64,000 bases of DNA, from the NCBI RefSeq assembly GCF_964019385.1, contig NC_088647.1:916085-980084 (forward strand), in the 5' to 3' direction. The notes beneath the pieces were generated by a model. It worked only from the letters and a program-made list of their open reading frames with translations, was not told the origin of the DNA and made no database searches. The translations under genes and the position numbers were made by a program. Positions 42,653 to 55,800 of the stretch are shown here, one piece after another (positions within the stretch are counted from its first letter, which is position 1; every line of letters starts with the position of its first letter). The DNA is from Sycon ciliatum. Taxonomy: Eukaryota; Porifera; Calcarea; Leucosolenida; Sycettidae.

Positions 42653-43303
42653 GATCCTGCAGCCCTGAGGCCCCCGTATGGGCGGCAGAGAACAACAGTT
42701 AGCAATAGGGGGAAAGGAAATTCTCAAATGGTCAACTGCCGGTGTAGTGTAGTAAGAATGAGCGAAGACAACGCAAGTCTCTTTCCTCTACCTAGTACTG
42801 CTGCAATGTATACATGTACATGTGCATTTTGCATAGCAGGCATGAAGAGCGACGATTCGGTACGACCTGAAGGTAGCGGATCTCTCCGTGGAGAGCTACC
42901 AACACTGAGTGTGGCCAATTCTCAGGAGTTTGTACAAGTGCTGGATCTACAATCAGTGGAGGTGCAGAACAGAAGACAGATCGATCTAATTATGTCCCCT
43001 CATCCCCTAGGCACCCCTGCACCGCGGATCCTTCACCAACACATTATAGTCTGAAGTGAGTGGAGAATGGAATATGTTTCGCCCAAGGTAGCACGAATGG
43101 CGCCTTGTGAAAATTGGATTTACAAGCTGGGTGTGTGAAGCTGCAGGGAGCAGTCTTAGCACCTGTTTTAAATGCGTTAGACGAGGTGTTTCAATAGCCT
43201 ACACTTCAGTAAAGCCGCGTGGCCTGGCTTGCCCAGATCCATGTCGCGTCAAGCATCTCGGGTGCACGGTACGCGGTGTAGAGTCCTAGTACAGTACTTG
43301 TAA

Positions 43304-43359
43304 AAATGTACGATATAATACATGTACATGTATTATAATAAATATATTATCGTACATTT
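43304..43359. repeat. nested palindrome, 56 bp
   Basis: The outer arms AAATGTACGATA and its near-complement enclose a second palindrome (TATAATACATGTACATGTATTATA, written here only as evidence of its symmetry). It could extrude as a cruciform. It looks like an ACATGT tract with flanks duplicated in reverse. Confidence 0.7.
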
Positions 43360-43862
43360 CACAGGCGCTACACTATCAATAATTTAAAAACAAAAAGGGT
43401 GTGTGGTACTCTACTAGTCTCTAGTTTACTTGTCCATACTTTCAACTTTCAACTTCATTCTCTACCAAGAAGTTAGTAGTAGTAGTTTAGTCGCATAATA
43501 GTTCTTTGTTTTTCTCGTTGCTGGTCTGGTAGGTTACAGCATGGGTAAGTCATCTGTATTACTTGTACTCTATTCTCTCTAGACTTGCAATTTAGTGCGA
43601 CGCGTACAAGTAAAGGTTATGTGAATCCTTTCCCAGTGGGCATCGTGTGGTTCGTTTTTCTACATCACTATAATTATGAGTGTTTCTAGGTGCATGTCCA
43701 TGCAAACTGAGGGACCTCCATCTGAGCACAATCATGAAGGATAAGCCAAGGTAGCACATTCCCAATCCCGGTATAGTTTATGCATGTACGTTTGGTGGCA
43801 CACGATGTGCACAAACGCGACTAGTCGTTTATAATAGTAGCACCAGTGCCACAACTATTCCC

Positions 43863-44134
43863 TACCTTGCACTGTCAGCTAACGGCGTGCCGATCTGCCC
43901 GCTTGGAATGGATGGTAGGTCGATAGCCCGCACGGTCGTCTCATCAGTACTGCCGCTACTAGCGCTCGATCCGAGCGGCTGAGAAATGATCGAATTGCCC
44001 ACGCCGCGGAAGAGAAGTGCGGCGGCGGATCGTGGATCGATAGGACCATTCACCAAGATCGCGATAATTATCATCCAGACAAAACCCTTGAAGCAAATGT
44101 ATTGTATCATACAATATGCACTGTAGAAGACCAT
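43863..44134 (-). CDS. possible first exon of an unrecognised membrane or secreted protein
   Basis: The minus-strand frame starts at the ATG at 44134. It has a hydrophobic segment (FVWMIIIAILV, about residues 18-28) fit for a signal anchor, then a Ser/Thr/Gly-rich stretch. It reaches a plausible donor, AAG followed by GTAGGG near 43864. GC and CpG content is above the neighbourhood, which suggests coding. No following exon could be assigned, and no family is recognised. Confidence 0.35.
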
Positions 44135-47100
44135 GTTGAAGCTTAGACTAAGTTAGAGAGCGATAGAGTGTTCTAATACCCTGGAGTTGTTTACATCGAT
44201 GTTGTTTACTTGGATAGGTCAATGCGACAGTAATAATTCGTGATCACTTTATTGTATAAACACAAACAAGATAGTAGGTGGGATACGAGATGAAGTGGAT
44301 AGGATGTGCTGTTCTTGTGGAGGTCAACGTTACTTGCGCTGCTGGAGGCGGTTGCATGGGAGAGGACTTCGAGTACTGCAAGTACTAGTGCACAGTATTA
44401 TAATTATGATAGAGAAACCCTGGCAGTGCTGCAAGTGCTACGGCACCTGTGCATCGTTGGATGATATCTTCCTATCTACACTATGATCGTCTGGAAGAGA
44501 ACTTGCGAGCGGGGTTTTATTAATTCTTGTATCTTGCCGATGATGCTAGAGAGTAAGACGTGCCTTTCAAACACACACTACAGTACACAATCATTGATGG
44601 CTTTGTGGTGGAAACCTATTCTCACCTCCAAACCGATCAGAAAGGCCGAATAATGTTTGACTGCATGGCACGTGGGTGTTGTAAACTGTCAGTTCAGCTG
44701 CCTGCATGCACCCACGAGGAATACTTGCAGCAGCTGTGGTGATGTTCTGGGCTACAAACCGCTCCAAGAAACCGGCACCAGCGCAACTAGCCGCCCTCCC
44801 CATTGGACTTGCTCGACATCGGGCATACGTCTGCCAGTTGGTGTGGTTCTATGCATTGACTTTATCCACCTGATACATGTATGTATACTGGTATAAGCCA
44901 GTTATCCCCCCGATAGGCTATGCCTTTGAGAAATCCTTTAACCCTCTCACTACCAGCCATTTAAATATCGATCCACGTGGATCGATGCAATTAAATAATA
45001 AAATACAAATTTATACGTGTACGTGGTGTGTTATCAAAGCCAAAGGAGGCACATGAACGGGCCATCATCATGCTACGCACCTTACCCTTGCATTTCAACT
45101 ACATCTGTACATGTGTATGACCGGCAGGTGGTGGAAAGATAGGAACCTTCACCATCACTCAGTATCATTGAGAAAGGTTCTGACCTTTTTCCAGGACCAT
45201 GATTAGTAAAAAGATTCAGTAGCAGTGCGCATATACAAGTCATGTACATGTACATGGCACATGTACTGATTGTATGTGCATCCAAAAGATTGTAACCAGT
45301 TATGTCACCACTACCTATACACGCTTGGAAGAATAGATTAACAGCAAGAGCAGTGTACGTACAAACAGGCAACTACATCATGTAGAGCTAGAGATGAAGG
45401 CGACGTATCCCGCTTGTCATGACCATATTCTATACATACAGGCTTACAGGCACTCATCTGGCCCGGGTGTACATGCCTGATTGTGTCTATATTTACCCCA
45501 CTGCATGCCCAGTTACCTGGGCATGGTTCAGTGGTCAAGGCACTGAAGTAACAATGTTACACAGGATGTTCAGTGAGGAGGACGTGTTGCAGTGTGAGTC
45601 GTCACTGTTCGTGTGCTATTTCGTTTCATGTAAGTCATTTGCCAGTCGAGCAGAGCTTCCTTCACACTCGGTCACATCACAGCAATGTATTGTTCCGTTC
45701 GCGTGGTGCTTTGTGATGCATGCAGATTTCATTCCCTTTCACTGCTCAAGTCATCCAGCAGACACGTTAGCCCCAGGAGGTTCGTACGGCGTTTTCGTGT
45801 GGATACCCGTTGAATGCTAGGATATGGTGGCGATGTTGGTGCGGCAGGGTAACACGATTACTATGTGATCATCGTTGTTGGCGTGTGGATGTTGACGCGG
45901 GGTGTTTCCTCACCTCTGCGGCCAACGGAAGTCACACAACACTTGACACATATATACATGCATAGTCACATACATGTACCCTCAAAACGTCTAGTATCGC
46001 GAGTGCTGGGAATAGGATTGCACACACAGCAATGGCCGCGTATCACCTGAACTCGCATACAAAATGGAAACGGTGTTCAGAAATAGATCCTGACTGCCTC
46101 AGTTTTAGCTACCATCACCCTGGACGTGCTTCCTGCGTGTGGTGCTTGGCTGGTTATGTCGCAGTATACCCATGGGAGGTAACCATGATGGCATACAGCC
46201 GTAGGTGATGCACAGTGTCACAGTGGTAAGTAAAGTTTCTTCCTGCATCACGCAACGTTCTCCTCTCAGACCCCTTCCCTCCTTCCATCTTCTTGTTCGC
46301 CTTTTCACGCGATACCTCTTTCGAAGCCAATCGTCTGTCCCCAGCTCTTCTCTGGACGTCGGAATTGCCAAGAAGGGGTATTAGGTGTATGGGCAGCCTG
46401 GTTGTAAACGACTCGCCTGGAGGTCATTCAAAATAGTCTCCTGTGTATACAATGTGTCTGGAAGAGTACTAGTAGCTTACATGAAAACAGACAAGTACAC
46501 TGTACAGTGTAGTGATAGCACGGCGAAGAAAATCCTATAAGGCTATAGGCTATATGGACGTCTACACTGATAGAGAAGTGGTTAAAGTGTCATGACCTGA
46601 TGACTGCTCCCTCCTCCTCCCCCCCCCCCCACCATACCTGTATGCATGCGAAAACAGGACGTGAACTCCTGTAGACCTAAACTAATTCTGGCATACTAAA
46701 CCCTTCGAGAGTCTCACTGCATGATTGATAGCAGGTAACCAGGAGCACATAACCCCCTGGTGGTTGGGTACTCAGTCTCTTGTTGATACCTTGCACGCGT
46801 GCCAGCATACCACATTCTACACTTTGTACCTTCAAACATCAATACAATTATTATGTTCGTACAATGTTCCTGTACTGGCTGTAGTTACTCCATAGCGGCA
46901 GACTACTAACCCGGCAATCAAACAATGTGGTTTGCTGGTGACCCTCACAAAGGTTTCTTGCTAATACCTGCTTCATAGCATTGTCCTCCGCAGCAAGGGT
47001 ACATACATGTAGCTATTACAGTGGCTATCACTGCCATACCGTCCGTTTCTGTTGAACTCCCCATCGGCCATCACAGCTGACACTTCAAGAAAGGGAATGT

Positions 47101-48411
47101 GCCCAATGTCAAATGTAACGGTAGTGACCAGCAGTGACAGGTGTGTCTGTTATTGGGACACTGACAGTCCCATGCATAACCATTGCTAGTGCCAGTAGTG
47201 GACAAAGGTGGGCAATGGTGCGGTAACACTGATCCACGCACGAACTATCGGCGTGCACCTTAGCATTCTTCACGTACGTGTGCATGTACGCAGGCCTCAG
47301 GTCAGTCTAGTGACAGTAGTAGTGTTCCTGCATGCGGCGCCACAAGTGCCATCACTGACATCAGTATACCTGTACAATGTACTTCGAAGTAGGTTAATCT
47401 CTATCTTCACATCTCGTACCGCCGGGTTTAACCAGCATAGCACTGGTTCAATAAAGGTTCTGGACTAGCATAGCACAGGTATTCAGTGGCAATTTCCCCA
47501 CACCACTGACTACGGTGCTGACTTTCTCCGCCCCCTGCATGCTAGGTATGCGGAGAATGATGCGTATGTACTGTAGAAGTGTAGTGTTGGAGACAGCACT
47601 CAACACTGCACTCTGCACTGACGACTTCCACCATCCTGTGACCAGGTCACCAGGTCGCTAGTCAATGCTGTCCGTCTGGGCAGATTGTACCACGTTACCT
47701 GCGAGACACTAGCCACCTCCAATGCGCCCTGAGGCCCAGGAGCAAGGTCGTGAGGCTCTTGGGTATTATGTGAGGCTGGTGACTGAGAGAGGATATTAAC
47801 TAACAAGGGGCACAGTCAGTAGCATCGACTACGAATGATCACATCTTCAGTTTGAGCAAGGTGTCAATGCCGTGATAGGGTGCTGTGTTGTTGATGACGT
47901 AACCGTCGTTGAATTACTTGTAGCACTGTAGCTATGGATGTCAAGAGAACATGGATGTCCTTACCTTCTTTGTGTTAACACCTTCCGGCCTTTTCAACCT
48001 GTCCTAGGATGCCATGCCCGCCTTGTACTGCCAACACATACACTGCCTTCCAATGACGGGCAACAGGCAAATCACAAATGCACACACAATCGATAAAGCC
48101 AGCCACTAGCTGTAAGCATGCCTCCCCCCCCCCCCCCCGCATTCCCCACCACACCATGTTCTGCCCCTTCTTGTTCTCAAATTCAAAGATCCACACTCCA
48201 TACGGTGACTTCATCAATTATTGCACTTCAGCCTTGTAGCACAATGTGTGCAGACAGTGTGTGCAGAAACACATTGTTATTAGAAGAGTACTAAAGGAGA
48301 AAAACACACGTCAGGCTCTTTGCCAACCAGGCTCGGTGGAACCGGTCCGGGTGGTCAGGCCATGGCCGGACCAACTTTTTTGGCCACCAACGTGTGTTTA
48401 CTACTGAGGAG
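44135..48411. other. 4.3-kb non-coding stretch
   Basis: No supported gene is seen. The largest frame (45419-45820, plus) has no family features. ACATGT tracts lie near 45243 and 46990; C-runs lie near 46617-46631 and 48122-48138. Confidence 0.45.
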
Positions 48412-49013
48412 GTCATGTGACTACCCTCCATATCATACACAAACTGTATGAAAGTCATTTGACTACCCTCCATATCATACACAAGCTGTATGAAAGTCAT
48501 GTGACTACCCTCCATATCATACACAAACTGTATGAAAGTCATGTGACTACCCTCCATATCATACACAAACTGTATGAAAGTCATGTGACTACCCCGCTAC
48601 AGGCGCGTGCTCGGCGATGGGCACGGGGGGCACGTGCACCCCCCAAAAATTTTCAATCTGGGTAATTGCAATTGTAATGTATGCAAACATGCTCTAAAAT
48701 TCAAGAAAGGTTGCAAACAAATTGCAGAAAATTGCCGGGGGGGGGGCTCCCCTCGGCTCCCGTGCACCCCCCTAGTTGGGGGGCCGAGCACGCCCCTGCG
48801 CTACATATCATACACAAACTGTATGAAAGTCATGTGATTACCCCGCTACATATCATACACAAACTGTATGAAAGTCATGTGTATACCCCGCTACATATCA
48901 TACACAAACTGTATGAAAGTCATGTGACTACCCCGCTACATATCATACACAAACTGTATGAAAGTCATGTGTATACCCTCTACATATCATACACAAACTG
49001 TATGAAAGGCTTG
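48412..49013. repeat. 42/45-bp minisatellite, about nine units
   Basis: Units contain CATATCATACACAAACTGTATG, itself part of a small inverted repeat (CATAC...GTATG). The left four units are 42 bp (CTACCCTCCATATC type) and the right units 45 bp (CTACCCCGCTACATATC type). All lengths are multiples of three, so repetitive frames run through both strands. The array is split by the element at 48600-48798. Confidence 0.9.
48600..48798. mobile_element. 199-bp inverted-repeat element inside the minisatellite
   Basis: Ends CAGGCGCGTGCTCGGC and CCGAGCACGCCCCTG are imperfect inverted copies. CGCTA flanks it on both sides (48595-48599, 48799-48803). CAGGGGCGTGC-type ends are common among hAT-like MITEs, but a 5-bp duplication would be unusual for hAT, so the family is open. 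It includes G-runs and C-runs near both ends. Confidence 0.7.
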
Positions 49014-49508
49014 TGTATGGCCGGACCAATCAATAACTGCTTCCACCGGTCCTGTCGACATCTTGATAGTTTTTGAGGATATACCTGTACTTTCAAGCCT
49101 GCTCGTCAGGTGAAATAAAGGCAAAGGAAAGGAACACAAACAGTGGATTAAGTACAGTAGAGAGGTGATAAAACAGCACAAAGAAGAAGATACATGTACA
49201 TGTACATGTAGCTAAAACGAACAAAAATGCGTGATCTATACACATACACATAGAACTAATGACACAAAGGTTCAAGTGTGAGAAAGCCTAGCAAACTTGA
49301 CATGTACATGTAGTGCGAGACGAAAAATCTTGAAAGTACATTGTATACTCGTGAAAACTCTCAAAATGTTGCCAAAGGGCCTGAAAACTCGGATGTTGAA
49401 CCAAAAGTAATATGTCCAGAGAAAAGGTACTAGTTACGTTTTCGAGTTGTAGTTAGACCGGTTTGTCCAATGGTCTTACCAGTCTCGTCATCATCCTCAT
49501 CATCATCA
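49014..49508. other. non-coding stretch
   Basis: ACATGT tracts lie at about 49193-49209 and 49300, and a short CAT repeat lies at about 49490-49512. No gene is seen. Confidence 0.4.
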
Positions 49509-49599
49509 TCATCCTGTAACGTTCGACATTCTTTGTTGTCGAGGGACATACATGTAGCTCGTCCACATCTTCGTGGCACATCCCTTCCCCTCATTGGAC

Positions 49600-50064
49600 C
49601 TTCCCGCACCTGAGCCTTCCAAGTTGGAAGGTTTGCGCTTCGTAGATACATGTATGTTGACGCTAGGTGTCAGGTAGTCGAATATCTCAATATCCTTGTC
49701 AGTTATGTGCCTTGTTTTCGCACTATCTGACTGTATAATAATTATCTCGTTACCTTGGTGGACTGTCAATCCCAACTATTACCTTATAGGTCCTTTTCTC
49801 TTTGCAAAGAGACCACCTGCGATGATGATGATGTTGGGTTTTCCTACTTCGAAGTAGTTGTGAAGTGGCTGCAGTGCCGATTGCGAAAGTTGACAGTGTA
49901 CCGTGGACTCTTTGTGGTCCACTTTGAAAGAACAGCACCAACAACAACAATAACAACACACAGAAGTCTCTGCTGTGAGCACGGTGGCTCGGCAATGGCG
50001 TTGTTGGTGTTGATCTACCGTCTACCGACGTTTGTATTCTCTGTGCGCCATGATTTACAATCAT
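49600..50064 (-). CDS. possible exons of an unrecognised minus-strand gene
   Basis: A minus-strand frame from the ATG at 50064 has a strong hydrophobic segment (FCVLLLLLLVLFFQSG) and reaches a donor (TATAAG then GTAATAG near 49790). A second open block follows an acceptor-like CAG near 49735 and reads SAKTRHITDKDIEIFDYL, ending near 49600. Together they look like the 5' exons of a type II membrane or secreted protein transcribed away from the gene at 50507. No family is recognised, and the splice choices are guesses. Confidence 0.25.
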
Positions 50065-50506
50065 GTACTAAGTCTGTCAGTCGCTAGTCATGATGATGTA
50101 GATATACCTGTCTACCCAAGGCCAAGTACAGACTCAGTGAGTTAGTAGCCCTAGCAGTAGCCATGGTGACGGGGAGGCGGTTACCCTGCCGCTAGCTGCT
50201 GCTCCAGGCCAGGATCATCTGTTTCAGAATTCCTGTCGACAAGTGCGTGACGGGTGCGATAACGGATCATGTCGACCGTCGACTGTTGGCAACAGTCAAA
50301 CGGTGAACGTTGCTGAGTGTGTTCGCCTTCCGAATATTTGTGTGTTCTGAAAATGAGCTGTTGATTTCGCTTGCATGGTTCACCGTCAAGGATCTCGCTC
50401 TATGCTATCCACGACTTGATCACTGTGGTCTTAGGCCTTCCCAATCGACGTTTGGAGAGTGAAGCGCTGACCGGCTGAGTGCTATTGAAGCGTAGGTTCT
50501 CCGACA

Positions 50507-52735
50507 ATGTCGGATACAGCAGTCGATGCTGACAACGCCGCCGACAACCCAGCGGCACAAGATGAGGGCGAGCAGGCAAATGGACAGCCTACTGTGGATC
50601 CGAGAGGCGAGCTGGAGAAACTGAAGCTGACCATTGAAGAGAAAGAAGGCGTGGAGAGAGAAGAAGCAGAGAAAAGAATTCAGGTTCGTGGCTTAGTGTA
50701 TTGAGTAGAATCATGCGATCGGTAAACGCACACCGTCATTCTGGTATTGTTGAGTTCACTTCTAACACTTCGTCAAGAATATGCGAGCAGTGCTCATTGT
50801 ATGGGGTATTATACTTTGATTGCTAATTTATTGAAGGTTCAGAGCCCTCGTTGCGGCCATGGGTGAATTCGTTGCTGAACATCAGGCTGCTAGGCACGTT
50901 CAACCATGACGATATGAAATCGTTTGAACGGTCTCAGAGGGGTGAGGGACTGGGTGTGTCTATATTCCAAAGATAATTGCAGCAGAGTTATTGGTGGGAC
51001 ACGAAGTAGTAAGTTCACTTCTCACAATTAGAAATTTAGAATCAGATTTCACTTCTCTAGGTGGAATTCAGTTACGTATTGTCTTTTCTTGTTTGATGCG
51101 TTTGCACGTAAACATTGTATTGGGAACTGGGTGTTCTCCGAAGTGGGTACTTCTAATTCACAACGATTGTAATTCAAAAATTAACCAAAGCAACAACGTC
51201 TCTCTCCTCACCCTTGTGTTCAGGAACTGGAAGCGAGTCTTCAACAGAATGAGGAGAAACAGTCCGTACATACACAAGCCAGCAGGAAATCCGTGCACGA
51301 AGACGCGGAGGCAGATGCTGCAGGTGAAAACAGTGAGACTGCAGAGGGAGCGGCCGATGCATCTGCCAATGCTCCACAGGCGGACAACAAGGATGAAGAA
51401 AAAGAAGCTGGTGAAGAGCAGCAAACAGCAGCGGATACTGCACAGGATGAGGACGCTCCTGAAAAGGTAATCAAATGTGCTGGATTGCATCAGTAGTTCA
51501 TTCGGGGTTCTACTCAGGTAAACATAGTGGGGGGGGGGGGGCAGGGGAAATAGTTACCCCGTAACCCATTGTACCGTTTTCTTAAAGCGTCTTGCCATGC
51601 CACATGCAACGTTCTGGGGCGAACCCCCGACTTCACCCCACACAGATGTGTCGTTGTGAAGTTGTGAACCCTCTAGTAGTGACTAGAGACTGCATTGTCG
51701 TTGAATGGCATGAAAAGACCCAAAAATCGACAAATGAGTAGGGGGCGCTCAATCGGAGGGGGGGGGGGGTGCTGTGCTCCCTACCCCCCCCCCCCCCCCC
51801 CCCGTGCTAGAACCCTGGTTCATTGCTTCCTCCATACAGTAAACCTGACACATTTTTCTACAATCGCCACACCCGGTGAGCTGAATTTAAGTTCCGGAGG
51901 AAGTATATGCAACAAGAGATCAGTTACCCGAAGAGTCCAACCCGAGTGTTTTTCTTCTTCTGTTATGTGCCAAGAATACAGAGCATTCTGTATCATCACA
52001 TCGCCGTCACCTATTTTGCCGTGATTCATGTATGAGTAATGTCTTTTAGGATATCTGTTTCCTTCATAACTCCACTCACAGCCATTGTATCGCCACAGTG
52101 ATTTGCTTTGCCGTTAAAGATTACATTAGGTGGGTAGAGTGTCCCGCGCATTTATTGATGACCCTGAATGCTTTATCTGATGTTGATACTCAGGAAGTGG
52201 ACTTGAAGCTGAAAAAAGACGATGAGCCAGCAGCAGCAGCAACGACCACCACAGAGGCAGCAGAACAGGAATCGGAAAGCAGCGCAACTCCTGCCACACC
52301 AGCAACGTCTTCGAGGAAGAAATCCGGACGAGACTCATCCCGCTCTATGTCGCGATCAGAGAGTCGCGTGTCCACACGCAGCGGGAAGACGCCATCACGA
52401 TCGGGGAAGGGTCGCAAACGACAAGCATCAACCCCGGATGTTCTGCAGGACATCCCGCAGCTCAGACGACGTGGTGCCCCGGCCGGTATTAATCAAGCAG
52501 TCCCGGAAGATGAAGAGATGACGAGTCCCATTGTTTCTAACCCACTGGAGAGGGTTGTTGGTCCCATTTTCCGACGTGCGGACGTCAACGATGACAAAGT
52601 CCTGAGCTTGGAGGAGATCTTCAGGGTAAGTGACATCAAAGGAAGCTTGCCTATATATTGTGAATACAGTAACAAGCCTTTGCTATGCAGTTTTTGTTTG
52701 TGTAATTGAGCAGCTTTCAAGATCTTGTTCTGTGT

Positions 52736-52810
<75 letters not shown>

Positions 52811-55800
52811 GGTGAGGTTCTCTGCGCGAACGTTTGAAGGCATAGTAACTATGCCATTTAAGTCCCTGAAGCTGAATTCATCAGCATCACCATCCATGAT
52901 GACTATCACCCTGACACTGAAATAGCAGCTTAGGATTACTTGACTCCCTCATGACAACCTTTCAGATTCACCACAGATGTCATTGTAGCCATAAAATGAG
53001 ACAATGGAGCAATTTTCGGTAGTTTTGTAGCATGAACCTGGATTTGATTGCCGGGTCCGACTTGACACTACGCATTTACACCTACGAAGTTGAGATTATT
53101 TGATTATTTGTCGCATTGTACTCATGCAGTTGTATTCACTCCTTCTCCAAGATCAACATGCAGTGCAGTGTTAGTGTCCTGCTTGCATAGTATTACACTA
53201 TGAACTGTGATGGGAGCGGATGGTTAAGACGGTGCGGTTATGATACTACGCGGTACATATTTCTGTCTGCTTGCAGGTATTCCGTTCGCCTGAGCTCGGC
53301 CTGAATCTCTCAAAGGAAGACTTGACAGTGGTGAAGCAGTCTCTTGGTCTAAATGATGTAAGCGTTTGTTCTTCTCATGACAAGGTCTTCTTTCCAGACT
53401 TGCAAGTAGTTGCTGTAGCATTATGGAATGAGCTCATCGCATGGTTGTATCGAGTGGTTTTGTATCAAAGGGAAAGGTTCTAGTTCTATTTAGATATCAT
53501 TGGCAAATTTGCCGATAGTGCTAGTTGTGAGTGGCAAACTAGTGGGTGCATACTACCTTGCCACGGTTTTGCTGCTCCGTGCAAAATATCTCAAAAGATG
53601 ACGTAATTGCATAAAAACCGTAGGAGAAAGACTTTTAAAAATGAATCTTGCCTTTATGTTATCTTGCTTCGTATTGTTGCAGGAATCGCAGCTTACCTTC
53701 CACCAGTTTATACCTCTGGCCCAGCGTATTCTCATGCGTGTTTATCAGCAGCAAGATCCGGATAGTCTGGTGAGAAAGTACATGTACACAAGGCACCTGT
53801 AGCGTAGAATGTCACCCAAAGTACCAGCAGCAACAGCACAGCGAGCAGGCATACTGCGATAGGTGTTCATCCTAACATCTTCACCAGGTGATGACACCTG
53901 TGTGCAGTCAACTTTGCGTAGAACGACATTCGGCGGGAAATCAAAAAAGTGTCCTTATTCGCGAAGTATCCACCTTATACCCGAAGTTTCATTATATGTA
54001 TTACAGTTAGATGAGACTTTTCCTCTGGGCATGGAAATTCTGTCGTTATTCGCGAATTGTCGCGGTTATATCCGCAGTTGTTATTAGCTAAGTTGACTGT
54101 AGATACATTGTGATAGACGTGGCAATAGAGAATCCACACTACACACTGTTCTGGAGAATCAGGGAGGTTTGTAGTCAGTCATGATTCTAGCCCAGTATTC
54201 ACTGACTTTATACAATACCGTGTAGTCAGTCTGCATCCTAGCCAAGTGTTCAATGACAATGACTGTATAGCAGATGTGAAGTGGTTCTGATTATCTCTTT
54301 GCTTGCACTGCGTGGCTGCAGGATGAGTGGATAGAGCTGATGACCAGTGAGGGTGACATGGTCTGGTTCAATCGATTCACTGGTGAAGCAAGGTGAGCAT
54401 AAGTCTGGCTGCTAGAGTGCATACATGCACCTTATACATGTATATCCAATCTGCGGACAGAACTGTTTCGTCCTTTGTGGACTCATCTGTATTCACTGTC
54501 CAGACCGTCAGTCATGAGAATTCAAAGAGGTATGCCGCTTTCACTTATAAAAACATGTCTCTGTACTGTTGACTGTAATTAATCAACACCTTATGCCTCC
54601 GATGAAGTAATAAGTTGGTGAATACAACACTGGCGCTTGTCCACATTAAGTCATTAACTAACCTATTTTCCCATTAGATAGAGGAATAAGTCAACATGAA
54701 CATTCTTTTTAAGTCCGCATGTTTGTTTCTGGATTTTGCAGCTTTCAGACACCTGAAGGATATACAACCGAAGGCGGAGAGAGCAACTTGATTGAAGACG
54801 TGATTCGCGAGATATTTGCAAAAGCTGACATTGACCAGACTGGCTACCTGAGTCGGGATGAGTTCATAAGGATGCTGCAGTCTCATGAGCTGGGACTGGT
54901 CTTGACTGAGAGTGATATCATACAGGTTGAATCTACGTTTGACATGTAAGTGTCCACGATGGTGTGTGTCCTGGTTTTGTGTATGCTCTGGGTGTGTGTG
55001 TGTGTGTGTGCCTGTCTGTGTCTGTGTGTGTGGTTAAGGTTTTTTGTATCAGGATATAGTAGATCCTATGTGTTCACTAGGGAAACCTCAGTAGGTCTTG
55101 TTCGTAACCCTAGGAACAACGATGTGCTTGTTACAAAGTCCAAAAGAGACCTACAGCTAGATGGCAGTAAGCTGAAAGAATGTTACACCAGTCTGTGTGT
55201 ACTTTAAATGTATGTTTGTATGTTTGTATTGGCTTGTACTTGTGTGTGTGTCTGTGCCTATGTTGGTGAGTATCCCTGTGTTGGTCTTACTGTGAACCGT
55301 GCAAATCCCCACCAAGTGCACGTATGGAGAAAAGCAGAGGCTACACAATTTCCTGGTAAATTTCCAAGACTACAATGTTGATAGCTAGAATTTCCTTGTT
55401 ATCTGTGTCTCGCTGTGCAGTAACCAAGATGGCAAGATCACATTTGAGGAGTTTGTGCCGCTCGCCAAAACTCTCATCATGGCCCTGTATCAACGCCGGG
55501 ATCCATCACCGGTGAGATCTTAGCCCCTCAGTCAGCAAGCTTGTGTGACATATCTTTTCTAGCATTGTAGTCAGAGGAGGTGTCCCTTAGCAGAAGCACA
55601 CTGTTTCCTTTGTTTTAGACAGAGCACAATATAGCTATACATTTACTCATCATCGGTCTCCTTATAAGTCCTCGGAAACATAAGGCAGAAATCCTGAATC
55701 ACAGTTTACCATTTGGTCAATGATGTATTTGCTATCACGTTAATATCATTGTGTTCCTAAACAATAATTATGTCCGTCGTCGGCGGCGGTTGTTGCTCTT

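Larger units (their letters stand above)
42291..43862. other. non-coding stretch with microsatellites and a palindrome
   Basis: It holds a CAT repeat at 42616-42652, ACATGT tracts near 42344, 42408 and 42812, and the palindromic block at 43304-43359. No supported gene. Confidence 0.45.

Noticed and set aside
45419-45820. 133-codon plus-strand frame
   Set aside because: Irregular composition, no family motif, no splice or promoter context; judged chance.
48412-49013. CRISPR-like regular array
   Set aside because: The units are contiguous 42/45-bp repeats with no unique spacers, in an animal genome: a minisatellite.
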